Source: Silene latifolia (taxonomy: Eukaryota; Streptophyta; Magnoliopsida; Caryophyllales; Caryophyllaceae). Taken from it: a stretch of DNA of 64,000 nucleotides. The stretch lies in NCBI RefSeq assembly GCF_048544455.1, contig NC_133537.1, positions 311,773,738 through 311,837,737 of the forward strand, in the 5' to 3' direction. Both the position numbers and the translations under genes were made by a program. Shown in pieces: positions 33,691-43,162 of the stretch (the first letter of the stretch is position 1; each line of letters starts with the position of its first letter). Under the pieces are notes generated by a model. The model was given only the letters and a program-made list of their open reading frames with translations. It had not been told where the DNA came from and did not search any database.

Positions 33691-34982
33691 TAGAGCTAAA
33701 AATATTTTTCAAGTAGTCCATACCTCAACTCAAAGCATCTAGCAGGGGCTTTTACTTACATAGTAGGCGGATGTTTCTTTGCCCGTCTGTTCTTTCACCA
33801 GGCTTGATCTTCTTTGTGTCGATGTGAGATAGGTATACTGACAAAGGTTCTTCCTTTTCTGGTTTAGCCAGTAAGGGTGGAGATGATAAATAGGATTTTA
33901 GATCCTGAAAAGCTGCCTCATGCTCGTCCGTCCATTGGAATTGTTTATTTTTCCTGAGGAGGTTATAGAATGTTTTGCATCTTTCAGAAGATCTTGATAT
34001 AAAGCGGTTCAGGGGAGCTACCCGGCCTGTCAATTTTTGGATATCTTTGATAGACTTGGGTGACTGTAGTTCCAGGATAGCCTTTATCTGTTCAGGGCTT
34101 GCTCCTATGCCTCTCTTTGTGACCATATATCCAAGAAATTTGCCTGTAGAGACCCCAAAGTGGCACTTTGCAGGGTTCAGCTTCATGTTATACTTTTCTA
34201 ATATCTCAAATGCTATTTCTAGGTGCTTCACATGATCTTCTGCATTCTTGGATTTCACCACCATGTCATCTATGTATACTTCCATGATGTCACCTATCTG
34301 GTCTTTAAACATCATGTTGACCGGCGAGTACGTTGCCCTGCATTCTTCAGCCGAAAGGCATGGCCGTGTAACTTGAGATATGCCTCGATGCAGTAATGAA
34401 TGCAGTACTCTCCTGGTCAGCAGGGTGCATTTTTATCTGATTGAATATGCTAGAAGCATCCATGAATGTTAGCATCTCGTGGCCTGCCGTGGCGTCTACC
34501 ATGGCATCAATATGAGGCAGGGGGAATGGGTCTTTAGGGCAAGCTTTGTTCAGGTCAGTGTAGTCTACATAGACTCTCCACTTCCCATTCTTTTTCTGCA
34601 CACCAACTACGTTAGCCAGCCACTCAAGGTACATTACTTCCCTGATCATCCCCATATCCAAGAGTTTTTCTACTTCTTCATTTATTAGGGTGTTTCTTTC
34701 AGCTGCAAATTTGCGCCTTTTCTGCTGCACAGGCTTAAAAGATGGGTCAACATTGAGCTTTTGAGTAATAATATCAGCGCTAATTCCAGTCATATCAAAA
34801 TGTGACCAAGCAAACCAAGATGATTTATTTTTAAGGAATTTTACCAGTTCAGGCTTGACACTATCTGGTGCGTCAGATCCTATCAGAACATACCTGTCAG
34901 GGTACTCGGGGTCTAGGATTACCTGATCTGTTTTCATTCTGGGAGGTGCCACATAAGTGCTCCTGACAGGGTACTGTAATTG
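33691..34982 (-). pseudogene. E3 reverse transcriptase
   Basis: Minus strand: KTDQVILDPEYPDRYVL, SHFDMTGI, KKNGKWRVYVDYTDLNKAC, AGHEMLTFMDAS, then a frame change near 34365, then MMFKDQIGDIMEVYIDDMVV with intact YIDD (about 34262-34273), CHFGVSTGKFLGYMV and LTGRVAPLNRFIS. After VYLS near 33820 the frame shifts again. It continues in register from the UAG at 34983-34985. Confidence 0.88.
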
Positions 34983-34985
34983 CTA
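34977..34985 (-). promoter_or_regulatory. Conserved UAG-CAA-UUA stop at the E3 protease/RT junction
   Basis: Minus strand TAG CAA TTA, the exact nonamer of the tobamovirus leaky stop, directly after GKSLA and in frame with both flanking domains. Confidence 0.65.
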
Positions 34986-35768
34986 TGCCAGGGACTTACC
35001 TGCCTTGGAAGGTTTCAAGGCTGTTGTGTAGCATTCTTGGGCTGTCCTGTGATACCCTTTGATTGTCGCTATGCCCCAGTCTGTTTGTATCTTGATACAC
35101 TGGTGATTGGTCGATGGCACGGCCTTGACATTGTGAATCCAGGGTCTGCCCAGGATAGCATTGTAGAATGACAGGCAGTCAAGGACTCCAAATTTCTCAT
35201 AGGATGAGACTCTTTCCACGTAGGTTGGGAGTTGGATTTCTCCCAAGGTGCTCCTGGTCTCACCGCTGAATCCTACTAGGACGCTGGATTTCTTGGTGAT
35301 TTGATCCTCGTTTATCTTCATGGCTTTCAGTACATCAAGCATGATTAGGTTCACTGAGCTGCCTCCATCTACCAGGATCCTTTTTACCGTGGCTATTCCA
35401 ATCTGCATAGAGATGACCAGGCCATCATGATGAACATCAGGAATGCCCACCAGGTCACAATCATTGAAAGTGATTGTTGGGACGGGATCCAGCTTGCAGG
35501 GTGACACAATCCTTGGTGTCCTGGCTATCTTTTTTGCTGCTGAGCTTGTCAGGCCACAAATCTCTGAACCGCCAGATATGAATTTTACTTCATAGATTGG
35601 TGGTGGTGGAGGGAGGCTGCGATCCTGGTTTTGTTCCTGATTCTCTTTATCCTGGTTTGCATTCCTGCCTTTTGACTTGATCAGATCTTTTAAGTATCCT
35701 GATTTCAGCAGGTAGGCCACTTCCTTCCTCAGGGTGAAACAATCATCCGTGGTGTGTCCAATATCCAT
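34986..35768 (-). pseudogene. E3 gag zinc finger end and aspartic protease
   Basis: The reading frame is open for about 260 residues. It starts inside the zinc-finger region (MDIGHTTDDC), then has a linker rich in Gln/Asn and Pro, then the protease with ILVDGGSSVNLIM, LVGFSGETRSTLGEI and AILGRPWIHNVKA, and ends at GKSLA before the UAG. Active-site Asp-Gly-Gly is the same as in E1. The single frameshift near 35850 separates it from gag; otherwise intact. Confidence 0.88.
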
Positions 35769-37036
35769 GTGAAATTCGCACCATTTTGAATTGTCTCTTC
35801 CGGGATTTGGATTTTTTCGATTTCTGGGCCATCTAACGGTGATCCCATGTTGTCAAGTCTCTGTATTAATCCTGCAATATCAACACTGAAGTTATGTTCG
35901 GAGATAGGTGGATAAACTTTAGCCTTACCTTGATACTCATGGGCCAGGTTAACTTCCGACTGGTCTGGCCTGGAATATGGTGTAGGTCTGTAATTGCTTC
36001 CTCTGTTGCTTTTCCTATTGTTTCTTTCATGGTCCTTTGGTCCACTAGGTGATCCAAGTTTGTAGCTTTTATCTTCTTCTAGCCTGATGAAAGCAAGAGT
36101 CTTGGCCTGAACATCTTCGAAGGTGTGGCAGGGGTACTTAGTGAGTTCGCTGTACAGGTCACTGTATGGTAGTAATCCCTGTCTGAATGCCTCCACCGCT
36201 GTTCCAACGTCACACCTGGGTATAGACACTTTCTCTTTGTTAAATCTTGCAAGGAATGTCCTGAGAGTTTCATCAGGCTTCTGCGTAACTCGGTAAAGGT
36301 CACTGGATCGTTTTTCCAACTCCCTGCTACTTGCAAACTGCTGGTTGAAACTGTTGATCAAGTTGGCAAAGGAATGGATCTTTGCCGAGTGGCGGTTGAT
36401 GTACCATTGCAGGGCAGGGCCAGTCAGGGTCGTTCCAAATCCTTTGCACATGAAAATTTGTCTGAACTCGCTGGGAATAGACTCAGCCAGCATCTTTTGC
36501 TTGTAAAGAGCCACGTGATTTTGTGGATCCTTGGTTCCATCATAGACCCTCATGGATGGAATTGTGAATTTCTTTGGTAGGTCTACTTTTGCTATTTCGT
36601 CTATGAAAGGTGAATCAGCATAGCTGTCAGAGGCGGCTTCTTCCATGCTGGCAGGTACTCCTGGTATCTTGTCGAATTTTTCATTGAGTTTCTTGATCTC
36701 CTGAACTACTGCCATCATGATGGCCGCTGCAGATTCATCAGGTTTCTCTTGATCATTGTTTTTTGGCTCATCATCACCATCTACGTTAATGGCTTTGGGG
36801 ATACTTGGGCTCCCAAAACTGGAAAAATCAATGTTTTTTATGATTGATGAGAATGGGGTTCCTTGTTGGAATCTAGAGCCTGCCCCTTGGGTTTTTTCGA
36901 TTTTGTTTGGTGACTCAGATTCTTTCAATTGCAGGATCTCTGCTTCAGTTTGGGCCACTTTTTCTTCCAGGCTTTCCAACTCAGCGATTTTTTGGAGAGC
37001 TGCATCCAATTGTTCTTCAACGGTGGGTTGGGCCAT
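35729..37036 (-). pseudogene. gag: E3 gag
   Basis: The best preserved gag in the window. It starts at ATG 37036 (MAQPTVEEQLDAALQK) with a coiled-coil-like N-terminus, then TPFSSIIKNIDFSSFG, the capsid region with DPQNHVALYKQKM, MCKGFGTTLTGPALQWYIN, FNKEKVSIPRCDVGTAVEAF and CHTFEDVQAKTLAF, and a basic linker with YSRPDQSEVN. A missing base near 35850 throws the last ~45 residues out of frame; the correct frame restores the W-C-E-F-H-x4-H zinc finger and runs into protease. Confidence 0.9.
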
Positions 37037-37090
37037 TTTTGTAGGTTTTTAGGTTTTTGTATGGTAAGAAAAAAGGATTAAAGAGCTAGA

Positions 37091-37110
37091 TGCCCCACGG
37101 TGGGCGCCAA
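37091..37110 (-). other. E3 primer binding site
   Basis: Minus strand TTGGCGCCCACCGTGGGGCA lies one base downstream of the 5' LTR end. The identical site is in E2. Confidence 0.75.
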
Positions 37111-37111
37111 T

Positions 37112-37757
37112 TGTTTTGTGTGGATTTTGCGCAGGGCGAAATCAGGTCAGGGTAATACTGTGTAGGGTTAACTAGCTCTAATTAGACTATTGGTCAGGTT
37201 GTCAGGGTACGATAATGAGCTATAAATAAAATAACAACAATAACAAGACAAACAATTTTGTACGTGGAAAACCCTTGAATGGGAAAAAACCACGGGCACC
37301 AAGCCAGGAGAGGATTTCACTATATGATTTGGGGAGAATAATGATATAATAACAACAATGCTTGTATTCCTCTAAGTGATGTGTATATTTCTTCTTGCGT
37401 ATGAATAGTGTGTCTCTAAGATCTTCAAAGTGTTCTTTATATAGTTTTCCCATCTTGAACGGCTGCATGATCAAGCATTGAAGGCTGAATATTCTCCATA
37501 ATTGCTGGTAATAATTGCTGAATATCTCCCTCTTAATTGCCGCATTTACCGCATAATCTTTATACTTAATGTTGCGTATTTATTTCCATTAATGTACGCG
37601 GATATGATCAAATATCATCCTAATATTTTGACCGTTGTCCTCTCCATGGCCTGGCGCCTATCTTCATGTGCCCTGATAGCCTGACACCCTGACAGCCTGG
37701 TAGTCAGGTTCAGGTGAAGTACATATCAGAGCGGTCTGTGAATTTCCAGGCCTAACA
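37112..37757 (-). repeat. 5' LTR of E3
   Basis: 646 bp, partner of 27835-28472. TATA box TATATAAA on the minus strand at 37436-37443. Followed on the right by ATTAC. Confidence 0.92.
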
Positions 37758-37762
37758 ATTAC

Positions 37763-38063
37763 CATCATAACGGCTGCTCCTGTCTCATCAGGCTTCTCAT
37801 TGTCGTATTTGGGAATATTATCATCTTCAATGTTAGATTGCTCTTTTAGCACCACTTGGACTCCCAAAGTTTGAGAAATCGAAGTGCTTGATAATTGATG
37901 AGAATGGGGTTACTGGCTGGATTTTGGAACTTGATCCCTTGGATTTTTCCAGTTTCTGTTTTAAGGCTGATTCGGAATCTTTCAGTTGTTGGATTTCAAG
38001 TTTAAATTGTGCCACCTTTTGTAACGTAGCAGCCAATTGCTCCTCTATGGTTGGAGAGGCCAT
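37763..38063 (-). pseudogene. gag: E2 gag N-terminus
   Basis: Starts MASPTIEEQLAATLQK, a helical N-terminus, followed by TPFSSIIKHFDFSNFG as in E1 and E3. A frameshift near 37850 precedes NEKPDETGAAVMM, where E3 interrupts. Continues at 27834. Confidence 0.8.
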
Positions 38064-38145
38064 TTGTGGTTTCTTTTTGGATTTTGTTTATGAAAAAGGT
38101 GGAAAAGATATTTAATGAGCTAGATGCCCCACGGTGGGCGCCAAT

Positions 38146-38835
38146 TGTTTTATCTAGATTCTGTGCAGGGCTGAATCAGGTCAGGGTAAATAGTTAGCAG
38201 GGTTAACTAGCTCGGTTATCTTGTATATGGCTGCAGGACAGTCTTAATAAAGTTCAAATAAAAGAAAGTAAAGAAAACAGATAAGACAGTGATTTTTGTA
38301 CGTGGAAAACCCTTTAATGAGAAAAAACCACGGGTACCAAGCCAGGAGAGGTTTCACTATAATATTAAGAAGAATAATTATATGTAGATCTAATACAATG
38401 TATTGTCGTTCTAAGTGTTGTAATAGTGAGTCTTGTAAGCTTTTCTTGTGTGATTGAGCGAGAGGGAGAGTGTGTCTTCAAATGGCCTTCAGCTTCTCTT
38501 ATATAGCAATCTTCATGTAACCGCAAGATCTTCACCTTAATGATAGAATATTTTCCTTAAATGACCCCCTTGATTGTTGTCTTGAATGCGTATAAATGGC
38601 CGGATAAATGCTCCATGAATATGATTAATTATTCTCCTTTAATGCTCATATAATTACCATAATTATACGATAATTATTCAATATATTCCTTGTTGACTTG
38701 GTCAATTGACGTTTTCGTACTTGATCGTTGCCCTCTCCTACCTGGTACCTAGCCTGAATTATCCTCAGGCTTCTATCCTGATTGTCATGCCAGGGTGCAA
38801 TCATACCCTGTATCCATCGTGGGAAGATCAGGCTT

Positions 38836-38839
<4 letters not shown>
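38146..38839 (-). repeat. 5' LTR of E2
   Basis: Plus-strand start TGTTTTATCTAG, end GGCTTAACA. It aligns with E3 LTRs in parts (CCACGGGTACCAAGCCAGGAG and neighbours) but is clearly divergent. No partner 3' LTR is present. Confidence 0.8.
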
Positions 38840-38907
<68 letters not shown>

Positions 38908-38938
38908 CATACATACATACATACATACATACATACAT
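38839..38938. repeat. Microsatellite (TA)n then (CATA)n
   Basis: About 64 bp of TA repeats pass into about 36 bp of CATA repeats, exactly at the outer end of the E2 LTR. Confidence 0.97.
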
Positions 38939-39083
38939 GTTTTCCATTCTTTTTTATTATTATAAGAGGAAAGTTAGTCCCTCCCTCTTTCAAAAAAAAA
39001 AAAAACTAGTCCTTCATTAATTTTCTACATCGATTATATCGTCAAGTTCATTAACTTATAGTCGTTCATATTATTCATCCGCT

Positions 39084-39520
39084 GATGATGATGATGAAGC
39101 ATCATATGAACCTCTTGCAGGACCCCCAAGTAGAATTATGAACGCTAAACCCTTTACGTGCAACATTCACAATCTCACGTATACAGAGGACATGCATGGA
39201 AAGGTTATACTCCCGTATAACCTTGACTGGTTGATAAGTTTTATTCGGTTAGCCGGATTGAATTTGGTTCAAACTATCTACCCGGACAATGATACATTGC
39301 TTCGGGCGGTGCACCCCCATCGAGTTTGGCGGGGGTGAGGAGTGGGAATGTTTTCGTCAGGCTCGCAAACTTGAGCGGGCATTCTATAACAATAACTCTT
39401 CGAGACTCTGGTTTGATCATGATGATCAGCGGGTATGCCCATATTTATGGGTTGCGAATGAATCTGACCGTCTCCTACTACTTTCGATTCTGCACCGCCA
39501 AGGTCGCAGTGCCGAATAGG
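39084..39520 (+). pseudogene. Unrecognised coding relic
   Basis: The plus strand reads SADDDDEASYEPLAGPPS, then NAKPFTCNIHNL, then a hydrophobic part, to about 39335. A shifted frame (39326-39520) then reads a beta-rich stretch with SITITLRDSG and VSYYFRF. The first part resembles the minus-strand relic at 40253-40447 (QPFTCILHNL). I do not recognise the family. The beta-rich part weakly recalls ribosome-inactivating proteins, which many Caryophyllaceae have, but the match is too thin to name. Confidence 0.3.
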
Positions 39521-39630
39521 GAACAGTGTCGTTGGAATAGGAAAACGACTCTGTGGATTGGGCTGAAGGTGAAAGAGACATATAAGGTGATATTATCTCT
39601 GAATTCCAGAGGATTGGGTAACAAAAAACA

Positions 39631-39773
39631 TACTCCCTCCATTCAACTCCACACTACACATTTGCTTTTTCACGTTTGTCAACGCTTGTTTTGCACGATA
39701 AATATCTTTAGCTTGATTTTTTAATATACTTCTAAAGACCTAAGTCATTATAATAAAAGTTAGATATATTTCT
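39631..39773 (+). repeat. Partial Stowaway-like MITE end
   Basis: TACTCCCTCCATTCAACTCC is typical of plant Stowaway/mariner-type termini. The matching inverted end is missing. The piece is flanked by 45-bp direct repeats (39586-39630 and 39774-39818). Confidence 0.5.
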
Positions 39774-40252
39774 GGTGATATTGTCTCTAAATTCCAGAGG
39801 ATGGGGTAACAAAAAACGTAACAAAAAACATAAATAATTAAACTTTAATTCAAACCACCACCATAATCCAAATACAACTTATAATGCCAGATAATAACTA
39901 AAGACTTAATTATTAGAATCTGATGAAATATTAGGATACTCATCATGAATTTTGGTATAGAGCAAGTCGTAGATCGACCCTTCATTATCATTGGGAAGCG
40001 CAGGTGGAATGGCCTCTTTCTCCCATGACATAGGCAGGTGGCAAGAATGTGATGCCTCCTGTAATGTCTCAGCAGATGATGATAAAGATGGGTCTCAACC
40101 CATAGATAAGGGCCTTGTTGTCTATCATCCGAATAGAAGTCCTCTTTCCCCGCATCTTCTCCCTCAAATCTAGCCCCTAATTTTCTTGTCTAACAAAGAC
40201 TATCAAGGCAGTTGGCTTCATCAAACACGATAAAAGCGAAGCCTACAAAACC

Positions 40253-40447
40253 TTACTTGTTTGTAGACACAGGGTACACTTTTTTAACCGCGATGAAACC
40301 GGAGTCATGAAGCACTTGCGTCAACCACCCAAAAACAGCGTTTAAACCCTTTCCATTCACATCATAATGAACCAAGAGATTATGGAGAATGCAAGTAAAA
40401 GGCTGTGCGTAACGAGAATGTGATTTTAGCTCCGATACACCAACCAT
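40253..40447 (-). pseudogene. Unrecognised coding relic, related to 39084-39335
   Basis: A 64-residue minus-strand stretch with YAQPFTCILHNL, then a Gly/Asn-containing hydrophobic segment ending VKKVYPV. It aligns loosely with AKPFTCNIHNL ... VQTIYP of the plus-strand relic. No domain recognised. Confidence 0.3.
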
Positions 40448-40599
40448 ATTTTTTTAGACAGATATTAAAGAGTAAATGTTTGATAATATAGATTTTGACC
40501 TAAAATATTATGAAGACATATTTATAAAATTATATGTATAAAATTATTTTAGTCAAATTGAATATTTATTAAAGTTCTAATAAAGTTTTGAATGCAGTA

Positions 40600-41069
40600 G
40601 TCAAACTGAAAAATCTAATCAAATACTGACAACGGTTGAATTAAAAAACCGTTATTTCATAATAGAAAAATAATAGTACCAAAAAAAAAAAAAAAATAGA
40701 AAAATAATAACGGTTACAACAAAACTCGTAGCTATAACATAACAACGGGTACGACAAACCGTTGCTGGTGTTAATTTAGTAACGGTTTTCGAAATGCCAT
40801 TTCCTTAAACTGGTAACGGTTGTCTAACAATCATTGATAAGAGTGATTCTATAACGAGTTTTTGGAAACCATGAAACGTTTTTTACAATGGTTTGTTAAA
40901 TAGCCGTTGTCACATTATAATAACAACGATTTTTGAGGGAAACCGTTGTTCTTATCAGCACGGTCTAGGTTTCCGCCAATATTTTGAAAACGGTAAATCT
41001 AAGTGTCATTATTATATGCATTAAACCGTTATGACACGCTCATTATTGATGGCCAGATTTGGCGTAGTG
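40600..41069. mobile_element. Terminus of a CACTA (En/Spm-type) DNA transposon
   Basis: The right end reads GGCCAGATTTGGCGTAGTG; its complement starts CACTACGCCAAATCTGGCC, a typical CACTA inverted terminus. Inward lie many direct and inverted copies of AACGGTT/AACCGTT (about 40627 to 41035), the subterminal repeats expected to bind the transposase. TTA follows and would be a 3-bp target copy. The opposite end was not found. Confidence 0.7.
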
Positions 41070-41141
41070 TTAGAAGCATCATCAGTTTTCTTACATGGTA
41101 TAAAGTGAGCCATCTTTGAAAATTGATTAACCACCACCATG
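41070..41141 (-). pseudogene. Chromovirus integrase scrap
   Basis: The minus strand reads VVVNQFSKMAHFIPCKKTDDAS, the core block after the first catalytic Asp of chromovirus integrases (normally DRFSKMAHF). It is cut by the CACTA end on the left and by the E5 LTR on the right, so it belonged to an older element. Confidence 0.7.
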
Positions 41142-41940
41142 TGTAACACCCCCATAAGTCGGGATCTTTCTTCAAGGCAATCCCAATGTATGAGAGCGTT
41201 ACAAGATTTGGTTTCCCAAGCTTGTAGTGCGAACAAACGAGTAAAGAAGAATTGAAGACGATAAACTTAAATAGATAAGTTGTAGTTAGATAATTAGTTA
41301 CATGTTAAGGGATGCAAATACCATCCCATTTAGTACAACCCAATTGAAATGAAAATGGAGTTTACATTGTAAAAAACTAGGCAAGCACAAGTGAAGAAAA
41401 CTAGTGAAGACCGCTCCCAAGCCTCCGTGTCTAATCAAAGCTAACCTGTCAAATCACTACTCCCCATATGGGCGGAAATCACCATATGGTTCACCATAGA
41501 TATTTAAAAACCTAAGTGTTAGCTTAATAATACGAACGCTCAATAAATACAAATGAGAAAGACTAAATGCTCATGTGATAAATGTTAAGACAACCAACCA
41601 TGAATCTAACAAGTGTATGAGATGTGTGACAACCATTCTCCAAATTTTTCACCATCATATAACCGGTGGCCGATACACGGCCATGACACCACATACCAAC
41701 ACTAGGTACTCGGAACACGTCTGTTGTACCAGGCCTGGGAGCGACATGAGTCCATTGCCAGACATCGTGCCTCAACCACGCGAGTCCCTCCAAAACTCAA
41801 GTACTAAATGTGCACATCCCCCTTGGAGTGGGCAGCACCAAGAGGTGACTTAAGCGGAAGACGGTTTTCCAATCGTCTTCTGTCTCTATAAGAACAACCA
41901 AGTAACCCCCGTCATCCTCCATCACCAATCAAATAACAAC
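41142..41940 (-). repeat. E5 3' LTR, outer part
   Basis: Starts TGTAACACC on the plus strand. It is interrupted at 41940 by E4, whose target copy ACAAC is 41936-41940; the LTR resumes after 49351. No gene. Confidence 0.65.
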
Positions 41941-43162
41941 TGACAAGGCTAAAGTCGTATCACCTTAATCAAACTAATCCGTAATTACTACTAACTAGTA
42001 GCTAGTGGCAAGAAAGGGGCGAAGCCACATGGAGACGAGTTAATTATTCTATTTGATAATATAAGTCCGTCTTAAGGTAACAATTTCTTGAAGGTTGTTT
42101 GTTTGATTTCTATCAACTAATTACAATAAAAGTACATAAGATGAATTTAATAATATTTAAAGGTCTAGGGATTAGGTTCACTAGGTAGTTATCCGGGGTG
42201 TAATTTAATTCATTGATAGAGCAATTTATGTTGTTTAAGGTAATATGATCGGTCGATTCTAATATGTCCTTTAGATCTAACTTAACATGCGGTCGCTATC
42301 ATTATGTTAACTATATTCAGTTATTGTAGCCTTTACTAGTCTTAACCCGGTCGGTAAAAATCCTAGTTTGCAACACTAGTTAATTAATCCTGCAGAAACT
42401 AATCAACTATATTCAAAATAATTAACTGAACAACAACAAAGAAGCTAATTTAATTATCAATTCATTAACATAATCCCTTCTAACAACCTAGATTCCCATT
42501 CACCTTAGATTAAAAGATTAGCTACTCATGATAATGGGACTAACAACAATAAGATTAATGAACAACATTATTAAAAGCATAACAAGATGAACAAAGGAAC
42601 AATTGAATAAACAAGAACTTGAATTAATAATAATCAAAGAAAGATTAGTAAAGTACTGTAAATAAAGAGTGCTTAGATCCGAAACAATATTAATAGAACT
42701 AAAGTAAGGGTTTTAAGAGAGTTCTAGGGTAAAATAAAACGTCCATTCTAATTATGACGTGAATTGGGTATTTATAATAAAGAGTAACCGACTTAAGGAA
42801 ATTGCGTGGAAACTGCCAAATCTGGGTATACTCGATCGAGTACACACCTACTCGATCGAGTTCTTGCCCACTTGATCGAGTACTTCTCGTTTCAGCTCCT
42901 TTCTTCGTGTAGTCTTCTTCACTTCTCTTCCTTTATTCTTTTAGATTTATGTGCCATGCTTCATGTATTCCTTCATGCCATCTCCGCGGTGCTACATTTC
43001 AATGTTTTGCTCCACAAATGTATCATTCCTGCATTAAATACCAAAAAGCGGAAGTAACAAAATTATAATACAAATGGCATATAAACAATGTAATCTAGCA
43101 CGAAAACCGTATCAAAAGTAACTAAGGGGAGTTATATAAATTTGTATAAATATGACTCATCA
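41941..43162 (-). repeat. 3' LTR of E4
   Basis: 1222 bp; plus-strand start TGACAAGGCTAAAG, end GACTCATCA. Minus-strand TATA box TATAAATA at 42769-42776. A palindrome array sits at 42830-42881. Confidence 0.9.
42830..42881. repeat. 20-bp phased ACTCGATCGAGT palindromes, left E4 LTR
   Basis: Perfect 12-bp palindromes at 42830-42841 and 42850-42861 and a one-mismatch copy at 42870-42881, starts exactly 20 bp apart, 54-105 bp upstream of the LTR TATA box on the minus strand. Confidence 0.85.

Larger units (their letters stand above)
27835..37757 (-). mobile_element. E3: complete TAT/Retand-like Ty3/gypsy element, target duplication ATTAC
   Basis: A 9.9-kb minus-strand element with both LTRs (27835-28472 and 37112-37757), primer site, gag, protease, RT, RNase H, integrase, antisense accessory gene (plus strand, 28810-30887) and polypurine tract. 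ATTAC flanks it on both sides. The LTRs differ by roughly ten substitutions and one short indel, so it is fairly young. It interrupts the gag of E2, a relative. Frameshifts in gag and RT and a TAG in RNase H inactivate it. Confidence 0.93.
37758..38839 (-). mobile_element. E2: gag start, primer site and 5' LTR
   Basis: The other part of E2, separated by E3. Contains the gag start at 38063 (MASPTIEEQLAATLQK), the primer site 38125-38144 and a 694-bp 5' LTR at 38146-38839, which ends at a TA microsatellite. Confidence 0.85.
38939..40600. other. Intergenic or captured sequence with coding relics
   Basis: No intact gene. Contains two short related coding relics (39084-39335 plus strand, 40253-40447 minus strand), a directly repeated 45-bp segment around a broken Stowaway-like piece (39586-39818), and AT-rich DNA. 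It may be the interior of the CACTA element ending at 41069, but no left CACTA end was found. Confidence 0.45.

Noticed and set aside
38646..39009. Tyr-Ile repeat proteins on both strands
   Set aside because: Translations of the TA/CATA microsatellite.
42830..42881. CRISPR array
   Set aside because: Plant LTR context, palindromic 12-mers 20 bp apart with no unique spacers of CRISPR size.
42806..43057. Frame reading LLDRVLAHLIEYF in the E4 LTR (also 48966-49241)
   Set aside because: Produced by the palindrome array; not conserved between LTRs and not part of the element's gene set.
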